Assembly (NCBI RefSeq): GCF_023546765.1
Contig: NZ_CP097484.1
Span: 4,062,001-4,126,000, forward strand
DNA: 64,000 bases
Source of the DNA: Methylobacterium tardum
GTDB taxonomy: Bacteria; Pseudomonadota; Alphaproteobacteria; Rhizobiales; Beijerinckiaceae
Direction of reading: 5' to 3'
Below the pieces are notes generated by a model that was given only the letters and a program-made list of their open reading frames with translations, had not been told where the DNA came from and searched no databases. This document shows positions 9,470 through 17,473 of this stretch, piece after piece; within the stretch, counting starts at the first letter, position 1, and the number at the start of each line of letters is the position of its first letter. The position numbers were made by a program, and so were the translations under genes.

Positions 9470-10717
9470 TCACGCGCCGCGCCGGGCCGCCTCGATGGTC
9501 AGGCCGAGCCCCACCGAACCGAACGTGTCGCCCTCGACGACGCGCGCCGCCGGCAGGGCGCCGGTCAGCGCGGCGCGCAGGTGCGGCAGACCGGTGGAGC
9601 CGCCGGTGAGGAACAGGGCATCGATCCGCTCCCGCGGCAGCTCCGCCTGGGACAAGCATCGGTCGATGCGCGCCGCCACGGCGCCGGCGAGATCACCCGT
9701 CTGCGCCGACAAGGTCGCACGATCGACCGGCGCGGCCAGACCGCGCTCCACGAAACCGAGATCGAGCATCGTCGCGTCGCGCTCAGAGGCTGCGATCTTC
9801 GCACCCTCGACCACGCCCGCGAGGGCATGCCCGCGCTCGCCCTCGACCACCTCGCGCAGCCGCCCGACGAGGTCGGGCCGGGCGCAGTCGCGGATCACCT
9901 CGCCGATCTCCCGCAGCGTCTTGGCATTGTAGAGCCGGTTGATCGCCGACCACGTGGCGAGGTCGTGGTAATAGGCGTTCGGCACGGCGAGATCGCCCCG
10001 GCGCATCGGGCTGCCGAGGCCGAGCAGCGGCATGACCGTTCCGAGGCTGAGCTGCCGGTCGAAGTCGGTGCCGCCGATGCGCACGCCGTCATTGGCCAGG
10101 ATGTCGCCGGCCCGGTCCGGGCGCCCCCGCCGCTCGGGCGACAGGCGAACGATCGAGAAGTCCGAGGTGCCGCCGCCGATATCGGCCACCAGCGCGATCT
10201 CCTCGGACCGGACCTGCCGCTCGTAATCGAGGGCCGCGGCGATCGGCTCGTACTGGAACGAGACCTCGCGAAAGCCGACGTCGCGGGCGATCTCGCGGAG
10301 CGTGTCCTCGGCGCGCCGGTCGGCCTCCGGATCGCCGTCGACGAAATGGACCGGCCGTCCGTGGACCACGCTGTCGAGGACCTCGCCGCAGGCCGCCTCG
10401 GCCCGGGCCTTCACCGCCGTGAGATAGCGGGCGATCACGTCGCGCAGGCGCAGGCGCTGCCGGCCGACCGGCGTCGCCTCCTCCATGAGCGGCGTGCCGA
10501 GCACCGATTTCAGCCCGCGCATCAGCCGTCCCGACCGGCCCTCCACATAGGCTGCCGTGGCGGCCCGGCCGATCACCGGCTCGCGGCCGAGTTCGAAGAA
10601 GATCGCGCTCGGTATCGTCCGGTGCGCCTCCTCAAGGGGCAGCAGGGTCGGTCCATCCGGGCCGGTGTGACCGAGCGTGGTGTTCGACGTGCCGAAATCG
10701 AGGCCGCAGGCCGCCAT
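9470..10717 (-). CDS. Hsp70-like protein, YegD type
   Basis: A 415-residue protein containing an Hsp70/actin-type ATPase but no substrate-binding domain, as in E. coli YegD. Visible motifs are phosphate-1 GLDFGTSNTTLGHTG at the N-terminus, phosphate-2 ADIGGGTSDFSIVRL near residue 165, and an adenosine-type FLTGGSTGLPHLR near residue 365. The cellular role of YegD-like proteins is not settled. ATG 10717 is chosen because the ATPase fold begins there. The gene diverges from the HerA-like ATPase gene across 155 bases. Confidence 0.82.
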   Translation of the reverse strand: MAACGLDFGTSNTTLGHTGPDGPTLLPLEEAHRTIPSAIFFELGREPVIGRAATAAYVEGRSGRLMRGLKSVLGTPLMEEATPVGRQRLRLRDVIARYLTAVKARAEAACGEVLDSVVHGRPVHFVDGDPEADRRAEDTLREIARDVGFREVSFQYEPIAAALDYERQVRSEEIALVADIGGGTSDFSIVRLSPERRGRPDRAGDILANDGVRIGGTDFDRQLSLGTVMPLLGLGSPMRRGDLAVPNAYYHDLATWSAINRLYNAKTLREIGEVIRDCARPDLVGRLREVVEGERGHALAGVVEGAKIAASERDATMLDLGFVERGLAAPVDRATLSAQTGDLAGAVAARIDRCLSQAELPRERIDALFLTGGSTGLPHLRAALTGALPAARVVEGDTFGSVGLGLTIEAARRGA

Positions 10718-10872
10718 CGTGTCGTGGGTCCGGATTTTCGCAGGGAGGGGCGTGGCCCTACAGGGCCGGGGCGCCCGGGTCCAGGCCGGCAGAGCGTGGC
10801 AGGTATGGCGGGAAGCGTGGACAGCTGTCCGGCGGGGCACCCGGAACCGTCGCCGGCATGCTATGAGGCGCC

Positions 10873-12369
10873 ATGCGTTCCGACATCGATCTCGGCCTGA
10901 CCGGCGAGCGCCCCGCGCTCCTCGACCTCACCGAACTGCTCGCCACGCGGCTCCTGGTCCAGGGCAATTCGGGCTCCGGCAAGTCGCACCTTCTGCGGCG
11001 CCTCCTGGAGCAGAGCGCCGGGCTCGTGCAGCAGGCGATCATCGATCCGGAGGGCGATTTCGCGAGCCTCGCCGACCGCTACGGCCACGTGGTCGTGGAG
11101 GCCGACGGCGACGACGTGGCCCTGCAGCGGATCGCCGCCCGGGTGCGCACCCATCGGGTCTCGGTGGTGCTGTCGCTGGAGAATCTGGACGCCGACGGGC
11201 AGATGCGGGCGGCCGCCGCCTTCCTGGGCGGCCTGTTCGACGCCGACCGCGACCATTGGTATCCGATGTTGGTGGCAGTCGACGAGGCGCAGCTCTTCGC
11301 GCCCGCGGCCGCCGGCGAGGTCTCGGACGAGGCGCGGCGCCTGTCGCTCGGCGCCATGACCAACCTGATGTGCCGCGGCCGCAAGCGCGGGCTGGCCGGG
11401 ATCATCGCGACCCAGCGGCTCGCCAAGCTCGCCAAGAACGTTGCCGCCGAGGCGTCGAACTTCCTGATGGGCCGGACCTTCCTCGACATCGACATGGCCC
11501 GCGCCGCAGACCTCCTCGGCCTCGAGCGCCGCCAGGCCGAGACGTTCCGCGATCTGCCGCGCGGGCATTTCGTGGCGCTCGGGCCGGCCCTGTCGCGACG
11601 CCCCCTCACCATCGCGGTCGGCCCGACACAGACCGTGAGCCGAAGCTCCTCGCCGGTGCTGGTTCCCCTCCCCGATCCGACCGAGGACGCCCGCGCGCTC
11701 ATCCTCACGGCAAGCCCGGCGGAGATCGCGGTCCCGCTGGTGCCCCGGCCGAAGCCGCGGCCGACGCCGGCCCCGGACGTGCTGGTGCAGCTCGCGAATT
11801 ACCGGCCACCGGCGCCTGTGGAGGAGCCGGAGGAGGAGCCGATGGATCCGGAGGCGCGCGAGGCGGCGCTGGCCGAGGTGCTCGCCTCGGTCCTGGCGGA
11901 TGCCGACGCAGCCGCCTGCACGCCCGCCACCCTCTACCAGGACTTTACGGTCCGCTGCCGCATCCGGCGCCTGCGCGGCGACACGATGGGGCTGCCCGAG
12001 TTCAAGCGGCGGCTCGCGGTGGCGCGGGCCGAGGCCGGTGGGGTGGTGACGGACAATTCCGGCTGGGAGCGGGCACAGGAGATCGCCGCGAGCCTGCCGG
12101 ACGATCTCGCGGGGCTGTTCCTGGTGGTCGCCCGCGCGGCGATCGAGGGTGCCCCCTGCCCGACCGACGCGATGCTGGCCGAGGCCTACGGCACCAGCTC
12201 CGGCGGCCGCGCCCGGCGGATGCTCGCCTATCTGGAGGAGCGCGGCGCGATCATTACGCGGAAGGACCTGCGCGGCGCGCCGATCATCGCCGTGCCGGAT
12301 CTCGGCGTGGAGACGGGGCCGGGTGAGCCGCAGATGCTGCCGACCGGCCCGAAACGCCGGGCGGTGTAG
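10873..12369 (+). CDS. HerA/DUF87-type ATP-binding protein
   Basis: A 498-residue P-loop ATPase of the HerA/FtsK superfamily (DUF87). Walker A is QGNSGSGKSHLLRRLL at residues 30-45, Walker B is VAVDEAQLF near residue 135, and the sensor-like segment CRGRKRGLAGIIATQR follows. Residues 265-310 are a proline-rich linker, and the C-terminal 150 residues look like a separate helical domain. HerA-type ATPases translocate DNA in repair or defence, but no NurA or other nuclease is next to it. The role is open. Confidence 0.78.
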   Translation: MRSDIDLGLTGERPALLDLTELLATRLLVQGNSGSGKSHLLRRLLEQSAGLVQQAIIDPEGDFASLADRYGHVVVEADGDDVALQRIAARVRTHRVSVVLSLENLDADGQMRAAAAFLGGLFDADRDHWYPMLVAVDEAQLFAPAAAGEVSDEARRLSLGAMTNLMCRGRKRGLAGIIATQRLAKLAKNVAAEASNFLMGRTFLDIDMARAADLLGLERRQAETFRDLPRGHFVALGPALSRRPLTIAVGPTQTVSRSSSPVLVPLPDPTEDARALILTASPAEIAVPLVPRPKPRPTPAPDVLVQLANYRPPAPVEEPEEEPMDPEAREAALAEVLASVLADADAAACTPATLYQDFTVRCRIRRLRGDTMGLPEFKRRLAVARAEAGGVVTDNSGWERAQEIAASLPDDLAGLFLVVARAAIEGAPCPTDAMLAEAYGTSSGGRARRMLAYLEERGAIITRKDLRGAPIIAVPDLGVETGPGEPQMLPTGPKRRAV

Positions 12370-12387
12370 CGCGCGGCTAATCGGCCC

Positions 12388-12479
12388 GTCATCGCGCGCG
12401 CAGCGAAGCGACCCAGGGCGGCGCGCGGCCGGTCGGCGTGGCGCGGCCCTGGCTTCCTTCGCTCCGCTCGCAAAGACGG
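12388..12479. repeat. About 90-bp intergenic inverted repeat, family A (copy 1)
   Basis: An imperfect palindrome between the HerA-like gene and fliX. It begins GTCATCGCGCGCGCAGCGAA and ends TTCGCTCCGCTCGCAAAGAC, so the outer arms pair. The same outer sequence with a variable centre recurs at 21874-21963 and 56822-56913, and in the opposite orientation at 28483-28575 and 35199-35290. All copies lie between genes. Confidence 0.8.
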
Positions 12480-12493
12480 GAGAGGCCGCGCGG

Positions 12494-12921
12494 TCAGACG
12501 CCCCGGGCGACGTCCAGCTTGGCAAGCTCCACCGCGGCCCGCAGCTCGATCTCGGCCATGAGCCCGTCGAGGCGCGGGTCGCCTGAGAGGCCGGCGCGCT
12601 CGTTGAGCCGGCCCGCGATGGACCGGAGTTCATGAGTGGCAACCCGGCCGCCGAGGATGGCGGCCTTCAGCCGGTCGAGGCCGTCGAGGAGGTCCTGGCC
12701 GCGCTTGGCCGAGCGACGGCGCCGCTCCTGCGGAGTCTCGCTCTCGGCCTGGAGAAGCAGGACCGCGTCGAGCCCCGCCAGCGTGGCCGCTGCCGCGGGG
12801 GCGTTGGCGCTCGTGGCGGAACCGGGCGCGGCGCCGAGGCTGAAGCCTCCTCCACCCTCGGGCCGCCGGGGGCCGCGACGCCGCCCGCGCTCTGGATCGG
12901 CTGGCGAGTCTCGACGCGCAT
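12494..12921 (-). pseudogene. fliX: Flagellar assembly regulator FliX (one-base frameshift)
   Basis: FliX is an alphaproteobacterial protein that links flagellar assembly to the sigma-54 activator FlbD. The start MRVETRQPIQSAGGVAAP is typical, but the frame runs wrong after the C run read at 12868-12872. Adding one base there joins it to EGGGGFSLGAAPG and the classic C-terminus DPRLDGLMAEIELRAAVELAKLDV, giving about 142 residues, the normal size. All conserved parts are intact, so a homopolymer miscount is more likely than decay. It diverges from flgI, as in Caulobacter. Confidence 0.82.
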
Positions 12922-12999
12922 GATCCCGTTCGCGTTGCTCCAAGCGCCCTCGCGCTGGACCAGTAAGTCGGCCCGCAGGGTTAAGCGCGGGTAAACGGG

Positions 13000-13036
13000 C
13001 CGGCAGAAGCTGCCGGGTCGGCAGCTTCCGTGCCGG
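13000..13036. promoter_or_regulatory. Strong hairpin between fliX and flgI, overlapping a sigma-54-type site for fliX
   Basis: GAAGCTGCC (13006-13014) and GGCAGCTTC (13020-13028) pair perfectly around GGGTC, and the outer arms CCGGCA and TGCCGG extend the stem with a two-base bulge. No T run follows, so it does not look like a terminator. Read on the minus strand, 13035-13019 gives CGGCACGGAAGCTGCC, which meets the GG-N10-GC rule of -24/-12 promoters and points toward fliX. The palindrome could be an enhancer site for a FlbD-type activator; that is inference. Confidence 0.45.
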
Positions 13037-13110
13037 TGCCGCAGGACGACCTACGCGCGCCGCTTCTGGATAAAGCGAGATGCCTCAAGGGCTTGCCGAT
13101 AGGGCCCGCT

Positions 13111-13126
13111 TGGCACGGCCCTGGCA
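13111..13126 (+). promoter_or_regulatory. Candidate sigma-54 (-24/-12) promoter for flgI
   Basis: TGGCACGGCCCTGGCA matches the sigma-54 consensus TGGCACG-N4-TTGCW at all seven -24 bases and at all but one -12 base, with exact GG-N10-GC spacing. It lies 38 bases before the flgI ATG, a normal distance. Late flagellar genes of Caulobacter use such promoters. Confidence 0.55.
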
Positions 13127-13163
13127 GGATGGCGGCAGGTCCGTTCACCCTCGATTTGCCGGC

Positions 13164-14300
13164 ATGCGCCCGAGTCCCGCGTTCAGTCTCCTTCGGTCCC
13201 TGCTCGGCGCCCTGACCGGTGCGCTGCTCCTCGTCGCGCTGGCCGGCCCGGCGCTCGCCCTGTCGCGGGTCAAGGATCTCGCCTCCATCGAGGGCGTGCG
13301 CCAGAACCAGCTCGTCGGCTACGGGATCGTGGTCGGCCTCAACGGCACCGGCGACACGCTGAACAACATCCCGTTCACCAAGCAGTCGCTCCAGGCGATG
13401 CTGGAGCGCCTCGGCGTCAACACGCGCGGGGCGACGATGCGCACGCAGAACCTCGCCGCCGTGATGGTGACGGCCAATCTCCCGCCCTTCGCCGCGCAGG
13501 GCTCGCGCATTGACGTGACGGTCTCGTCACTGGGCGACGCGAAGTCCCTCCAGGGCGGCACGCTCTTGGTGACCCCGCTGCTCGGCGCCGACGGCGAGGT
13601 CTACGCCCTGGCTCAGGGCTCGGTGGCGATCGCCGGTTTCTCGGCGGAGGGCGATGCCGCCAAGATCACCCGGGGCGTGCCGACCAACGGCCGGATCTCC
13701 AACGGCGCCAATATCGAGCGCGAGATCGCGTTCAAGCTGAATGATGCCCGCTCGCTGCGCCTGTCCCTGCGCAATCCCGACTTCACCACCTCGAAGCGGA
13801 TCGCCGCCGCGATCAACGACTTCATGGGCGCCGATACCGCCGAGCCCACGGATCCGGCGACCGTCACGATCCAGATCCCGCCCCGCTACACCGGCAACAT
13901 GATCCGGCTGATCACCGAGGTGGAGCAGCTCAAGGTCGAGCCCGACCAGACGGCCCGGGTCATCGTTGACGAGCGCTCCGGCATCATCGTCATGGGCCGG
14001 GACGTGCGCGTCTCCACGGTCGCCATCGCGCAGGGCAATCTCACGGTCACCATCACCGAGCAGCCGCAGGTCAGCCAGCCGGCGCCGCTGTCCAACGGCC
14101 GCACCGTCGTGGTGCCGCGCACCGGCGTGAAGGTCGATACCGGCGACGGCAACAAGCTCGCCCTCGTCAAGGAAGGCGTGAGCCTGCGCGAGCTGGTGGA
14201 CGGCCTCAACGCCCTCGGCGTCGGCCCGCGGGACCTGATCTCGATCCTCCAGGCGATCAAGACGGCGGGCGCCCTGCAGGCCGATATCGAGCTGATGTGA
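13164..14300 (+). CDS. flgI: Flagellar P-ring protein
   Basis: FlgI forms the periplasmic P ring around the flagellar rod. The protein is 378 residues with a signal peptide ending in AGPALA, then the family opening RVKDLASIEGVRQNQLVGYGIVVGLNGTGD and the highly conserved IVVDERSG-like segment (RVIVDERSGIIVMG) near residue 260. It ends at LQAIKTAGALQADIELM, the usual FlgI terminus. ATG 13164 is chosen because it begins the signal peptide; an upstream in-frame start would add 28 polar residues. It leads a flgI-flgJ-flgN-like operon behind a sigma-54-type site. Confidence 0.95.
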   Translation: MRPSPAFSLLRSLLGALTGALLLVALAGPALALSRVKDLASIEGVRQNQLVGYGIVVGLNGTGDTLNNIPFTKQSLQAMLERLGVNTRGATMRTQNLAAVMVTANLPPFAAQGSRIDVTVSSLGDAKSLQGGTLLVTPLLGADGEVYALAQGSVAIAGFSAEGDAAKITRGVPTNGRISNGANIEREIAFKLNDARSLRLSLRNPDFTTSKRIAAAINDFMGADTAEPTDPATVTIQIPPRYTGNMIRLITEVEQLKVEPDQTARVIVDERSGIIVMGRDVRVSTVAIAQGNLTVTITEQPQVSQPAPLSNGRTVVVPRTGVKVDTGDGNKLALVKEGVSLRELVDGLNALGVGPRDLISILQAIKTAGALQADIELM

Positions 14301-14325
14301 TCGGACGGAACGGGAGGGTCGAACC

Positions 14326-14685
14326 ATGTTGCAGCTTGCCACTCTCGCGGCCAAGGCCGCCGCCGGCGTCGGGACCTCGGCCGCCGGCAGCGCGGTCGAC
14401 GGCATCATCAAGACCGCCAACAAGGCCAAGGCCTGGAAGACCGCGACCGAATTCGAATCGATGTTCCTCGAGAGCAGCCTCGACCGGCTGACCCAGTCGG
14501 AAGGGACCGACGGTCCTCTCGGCGAGAACGGCACCGGCGGCGGCGTCTACCGCTCGATGTTGACCAAGGAATACGCGGGGCAGATCGTGAAGAGCGGCGG
14601 CGTCGGCATCGCCGACTCGATCTTCCGTGAGATCCTGAAGCTGCAGGGTGCGGCGAGCGAGGGAGCGAGCAATGCAAAGGGCTGA
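14326..14685 (+). CDS. flgJ: Rod-binding protein, FlgJ N-terminal domain / CheL type
   Basis: A 119-residue protein matching only the rod-binding domain of FlgJ: FESMFLESSLDRL, then GGGVYRSMLTKEYAGQIVKSGGVGIADSI. The muramidase domain found in gammaproteobacterial FlgJ is absent, as is normal in alphaproteobacteria where the short form is also called CheL. It acts in the periplasm as a rod cap or scaffold. It follows flgI by 25 bases and overlaps the next gene by 14 bases. Confidence 0.85.
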   Translation: MLQLATLAAKAAAGVGTSAAGSAVDGIIKTANKAKAWKTATEFESMFLESSLDRLTQSEGTDGPLGENGTGGGVYRSMLTKEYAGQIVKSGGVGIADSIFREILKLQGAASEGASNAKG

Positions 14686-15145
14686 ACCGCTGCGCGTTGC
14701 GGACCGCGTGACCGCCGAGGCGCTCGTCGCGGGCGTGCTCGGCAACATGGCCGCGCTGGAGACCGTGCTGGCCGACGAGGCGGCCCATGTCCGGGCCGGG
14801 CGTCTGCGCGAGAGCACCGTGGTGGCCGAACCGAAGGCGGCGCTCGCCGCCGCCTACATGCAGGGACTGGAAGCCGCCAAGGCGAACGCCGTCGCGCTGA
14901 AGCGCTTCCACCCCGAGGGAGTCGAGATGCTGCGGTCGGCGCATCGCCGCTTCACCGCGGCCGTGGAGGCGAACCAGGCGGTCCTGGCCAGCGCCAAAAC
15001 CGTCTCGGAGGGCCTGATCAAGTCGCTCGCCGAGGAGATCGGGCGGGCGCAGATGCCGGTGGGCTACGGTCGCCGTGCTCCGGCACCATCCCCGTACGGC
15101 CGCGGCGTGCGCAGCGGCCCGCTGGTCCTGTCGCGGAGCCTCTAG
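14672..15145 (+). CDS. FlgN-like flagellar protein (probable export chaperone)
   Basis: A 157-residue, almost wholly helical protein starting inside the end of flgJ. It has the layout of small FlgN-like proteins: a first helix with LETVLADEAAHVRAGRL, a second around KAALAAAYMQGLEAAK, and a third around HRRFTAAVEANQAVLASAKTVSEGLIKSLAEEI. FlgN chaperones the hook-associated proteins FlgK and FlgL, both encoded nearby. The match is by helical pattern and position rather than a signature motif. Confidence 0.6.
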   Translation: MQRAEPLRVADRVTAEALVAGVLGNMAALETVLADEAAHVRAGRLRESTVVAEPKAALAAAYMQGLEAAKANAVALKRFHPEGVEMLRSAHRRFTAAVEANQAVLASAKTVSEGLIKSLAEEIGRAQMPVGYGRRAPAPSPYGRGVRSGPLVLSRSL

Positions 15146-15153
15146 GCACCGCC

Positions 15154-15474
15154 TCAGCGGCGGCCGTTGCCGATCCGCACGTAGGTCCGCACCTCGCCGA
15201 GATCCGTGTCGGCCCGGTTGTCGATGGCGAGGCGCCCCGCGACGACCGGGGCTGCCGCGACCCCGTGCCCGGCGCGCATGTCCATCCCGGCAGTGACGCG
15301 CCCGGAAATGCGGACGCAGCTGTCGCTGCCCGGCATGCGGACGAAGCCCTGCCCTTTCGACGGACACGGCACCAGTCCCGGCGTGACCGGCGCCTTCTGC
15401 AGATCGACGGACAGGGCCGGACCGACAAGTACCAGCGCCACGGTGGTCGCGATCGGCAGAACCAGCCTGCCCAT
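15154..15474 (-). CDS. Small exported porin-like protein
   Basis: A 106-residue secreted protein with a signal peptide (MGRLVLPIATTVALVLVGPALS). The mature part resembles only the first strands of alphaproteobacterial porins: a paired-cysteine loop CPSKGQGFVRMPGSDSCVRI followed by SGRVTAGMDM. It stops long before a full barrel (usually over 350 residues), so it is a truncated porin relative or a small protein sharing this motif. It begins one base after the gene upstream and probably shares its transcript. Confidence 0.6.
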   Translation of the reverse strand: MGRLVLPIATTVALVLVGPALSVDLQKAPVTPGLVPCPSKGQGFVRMPGSDSCVRISGRVTAGMDMRAGHGVAAAPVVAGRLAIDNRADTDLGEVRTYVRIGNGRR

Positions 15475-15475
15475 C

Positions 15476-15736
15476 TCAGGCCGCCCGCCGGGCGAGATCC
15501 CGATGGAGCAGATCGATGTAGGTCTCGACCTCGCCGATGAACCGGTCCAGGGCGGCCTCCTGGACGCGCAGCCGCGCGAGATCGCGCAGGAGGATGTCCA
15601 GCGCGATGGTGCGGTCATCGGGATGGCTGTAGCCGGCGAGGTACGTGTCGACGGCCTGCTCGGCCATGACGATCGCGCCGATCCGTGGCGCGCAGCCGAG
15701 ACGGCGGACGAGTTCGACGGGCTCGGACAGCGACAC
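15476..15736 (-). CDS. Small protein of unknown function
   Basis: An 86-residue, mainly helical protein I do not recognise. GTG 15736 is preferred because GAGGAGAGG lies about six bases before it; the longer reading from 15766 would place that site inside the gene. The C-terminal half (LDILLRDLARLRVQEAALDRFIGEVETYIDLLHRDLARR) is amphipathic and could form a coiled coil. It sits downstream of flgL and one base before the porin-like gene. Confidence 0.55.
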   Translation of the reverse strand: MSLSEPVELVRRLGCAPRIGAIVMAEQAVDTYLAGYSHPDDRTIALDILLRDLARLRVQEAALDRFIGEVETYIDLLHRDLARRAA

Positions 15737-15927
15737 GCGGACCTCTCCTCGTTGGACCGACGGCACGGATGCGCGTCCGCACGCCGCGGTTCATTACGCG
15801 AAAACGGCAAGACTATGATCGGGGCGGTGGATTCGGATCCGGTCAACGACAGGCAGAGGAGCGTCGTCTCGCGACGCCCAGGCGGTCTCGGACGACCGGC
15901 GCCGATTCAAGCAGGGAGGGTCTGACC

Positions 15928-17471
15928 TCAGCTGATGTAATTGACCAGCGACAGCTTGGAGAGCGAAGCCGTGACTTGGTAGCTCGCCTGAAGTCGGTTC
16001 TGCACGTCCAGCAGCTTGGTGACGACTTCCTCGGTGGGCGCCTGTTCAATGCCGTCGAGTGTGTTCTGAAGCGTATTCTGGGTGGCCTTGTTGGTCGTCG
16101 CGGCGTTCGACAAGCGCGTCGACGCGAGGCTGAGCTGTGTGACCGTATCCTGCACGCTCGGGAGCGCACCGGTCGAGGACGCGCTGGGGCTGGTATCGGC
16201 CGACGAGAGAAGGGCTGCGCTTGGCTGCTGATCGCGCTGTAGAGAGCGGCCGCGTTCGGATCCGACGAGTTTGGCATGCCGAGAGCCACAGTCGCGAGGC
16301 CCGCGAGCACGTTGCTGATCGCCGGCTGGTTGGCGCGGACACCGATTTGAACGCTGCTTCCCGCGCTGACCTGCACCGACTGGGTGCTCAGCGGGTCGGT
16401 CGTCCCATTCTCACCCTGGTACCAGACGACGGTGTTCGCGGCGGTGGTTGTCGGGTTCGGCGCGGAGAAGAAAGTGCTCGCCGCTTGAGCGGTGGAGTAC
16501 GCCGGCAGCGTGCTGCTGGCGGATGCCGACAGGGCGCTCTTCAGGGCCTCGTTGAGATTGTTTGCCGTCTCAGCCTTGTCCGCGCCGATCGCGAAGCCTG
16601 TGCTTGAGGACGCGGGCGTGGTGCCGCTGGCCGCCGCCGTCAGTGTCACTTTGGTCTGCGTTCCGTCGGGCAATTGCAGGGTTAGCGTCAGGCTGTCGCC
16701 TGCGGCGGGCTGCTGATTGACATCGATCGTGACGGTGGCCGATGTCCCGGTCGAATCAAGCGCGCGGGTTGCAGCGATGCCGCCCGGGGTCGGCACCGCG
16801 GAAACGCTGGTGATCGCGAACCCGGATTGCGGCTTCGCCCGGGAACTCGGGTCATCTGCAAGTGTGATCTCGGTCGGATTTGATGCGAGGTAGGTTTGGG
16901 TCAGTCGACCGTTACCATTCGCACCGAGGTCAGCCTTGACTTGGCTCGACACAAACTCCGTCAGGCCCATCTGGTCGGTGGAGCCGTCCGGTTTCTTTGT
17001 CCCGTTCAGGATCGTATCCGCGTCGAGGACCGGCTGCGTCGAGCTGTCTTCGCCGCCGAACAAGTAATTGCCCGCCACCGATTGGTTCAGCGTATCCAGC
17101 GCCGCCTGAAGGTTATTGAGTGCGTTGGCCTTCGCGGCGGTCGCATTCACCGGCGTGCTCTGCAGACCGTTGTTCAACGTGGTGCGCGCATCGATGCCCA
17201 AAGTCGCCACTTGCGTCAGGCTCGTCACCGCGACATTTGTCCGGGTCTGCGCGGCGGTGATGCCGGCGGCGTAGCCGGTGAGCGCGCTGAGGGTCGCCTG
17301 GGCGCTCAGGGCCGTGGACCGCCCGGAGCCCAGGCCGCCATAGGTCTGCGCCGTCAGCCCAGTCGAGAGCTGGGTCGACAGATCGTTGAGCTGGCTCTTC
17401 AGCGTTGTAAGCTGGGCGGCATTCCGCGTCGTCAGGTAGGAGCCGGCCGCGAAGGGGGTAATCGTAGTCAT
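15928..17471 (-). pseudogene. flgL: Hook-filament junction protein FlgL (one-base frameshift)
   Basis: FlgL joins the flagellar hook to the filament. The N-terminus carries the flagellin-type helices (LTTLKSQLNDLSTQLSTGLTAQTYGGLGSGRS), followed by a low-complexity Ser/Thr/Ala centre. Near 16212-16219 the frame breaks; one added base restores the proper C-terminal helix, seen in another frame as LASTRLSNAATTNKATQNTL through SLSKLSLVNYIS. The corrected protein is about 514 residues, long for FlgL through its variable centre. It starts two bases after the flgK stop. Sequence error is more likely than loss of function. Confidence 0.82.
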
Positions 17472-17473
17472 GA

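Noticed and set aside
15154..15474. A full porin gene with a frameshift
   Set aside because: No continuation with barrel-strand character is seen in the other frames downstream; the next sequence is the end of the flgN-like gene on the other strand.
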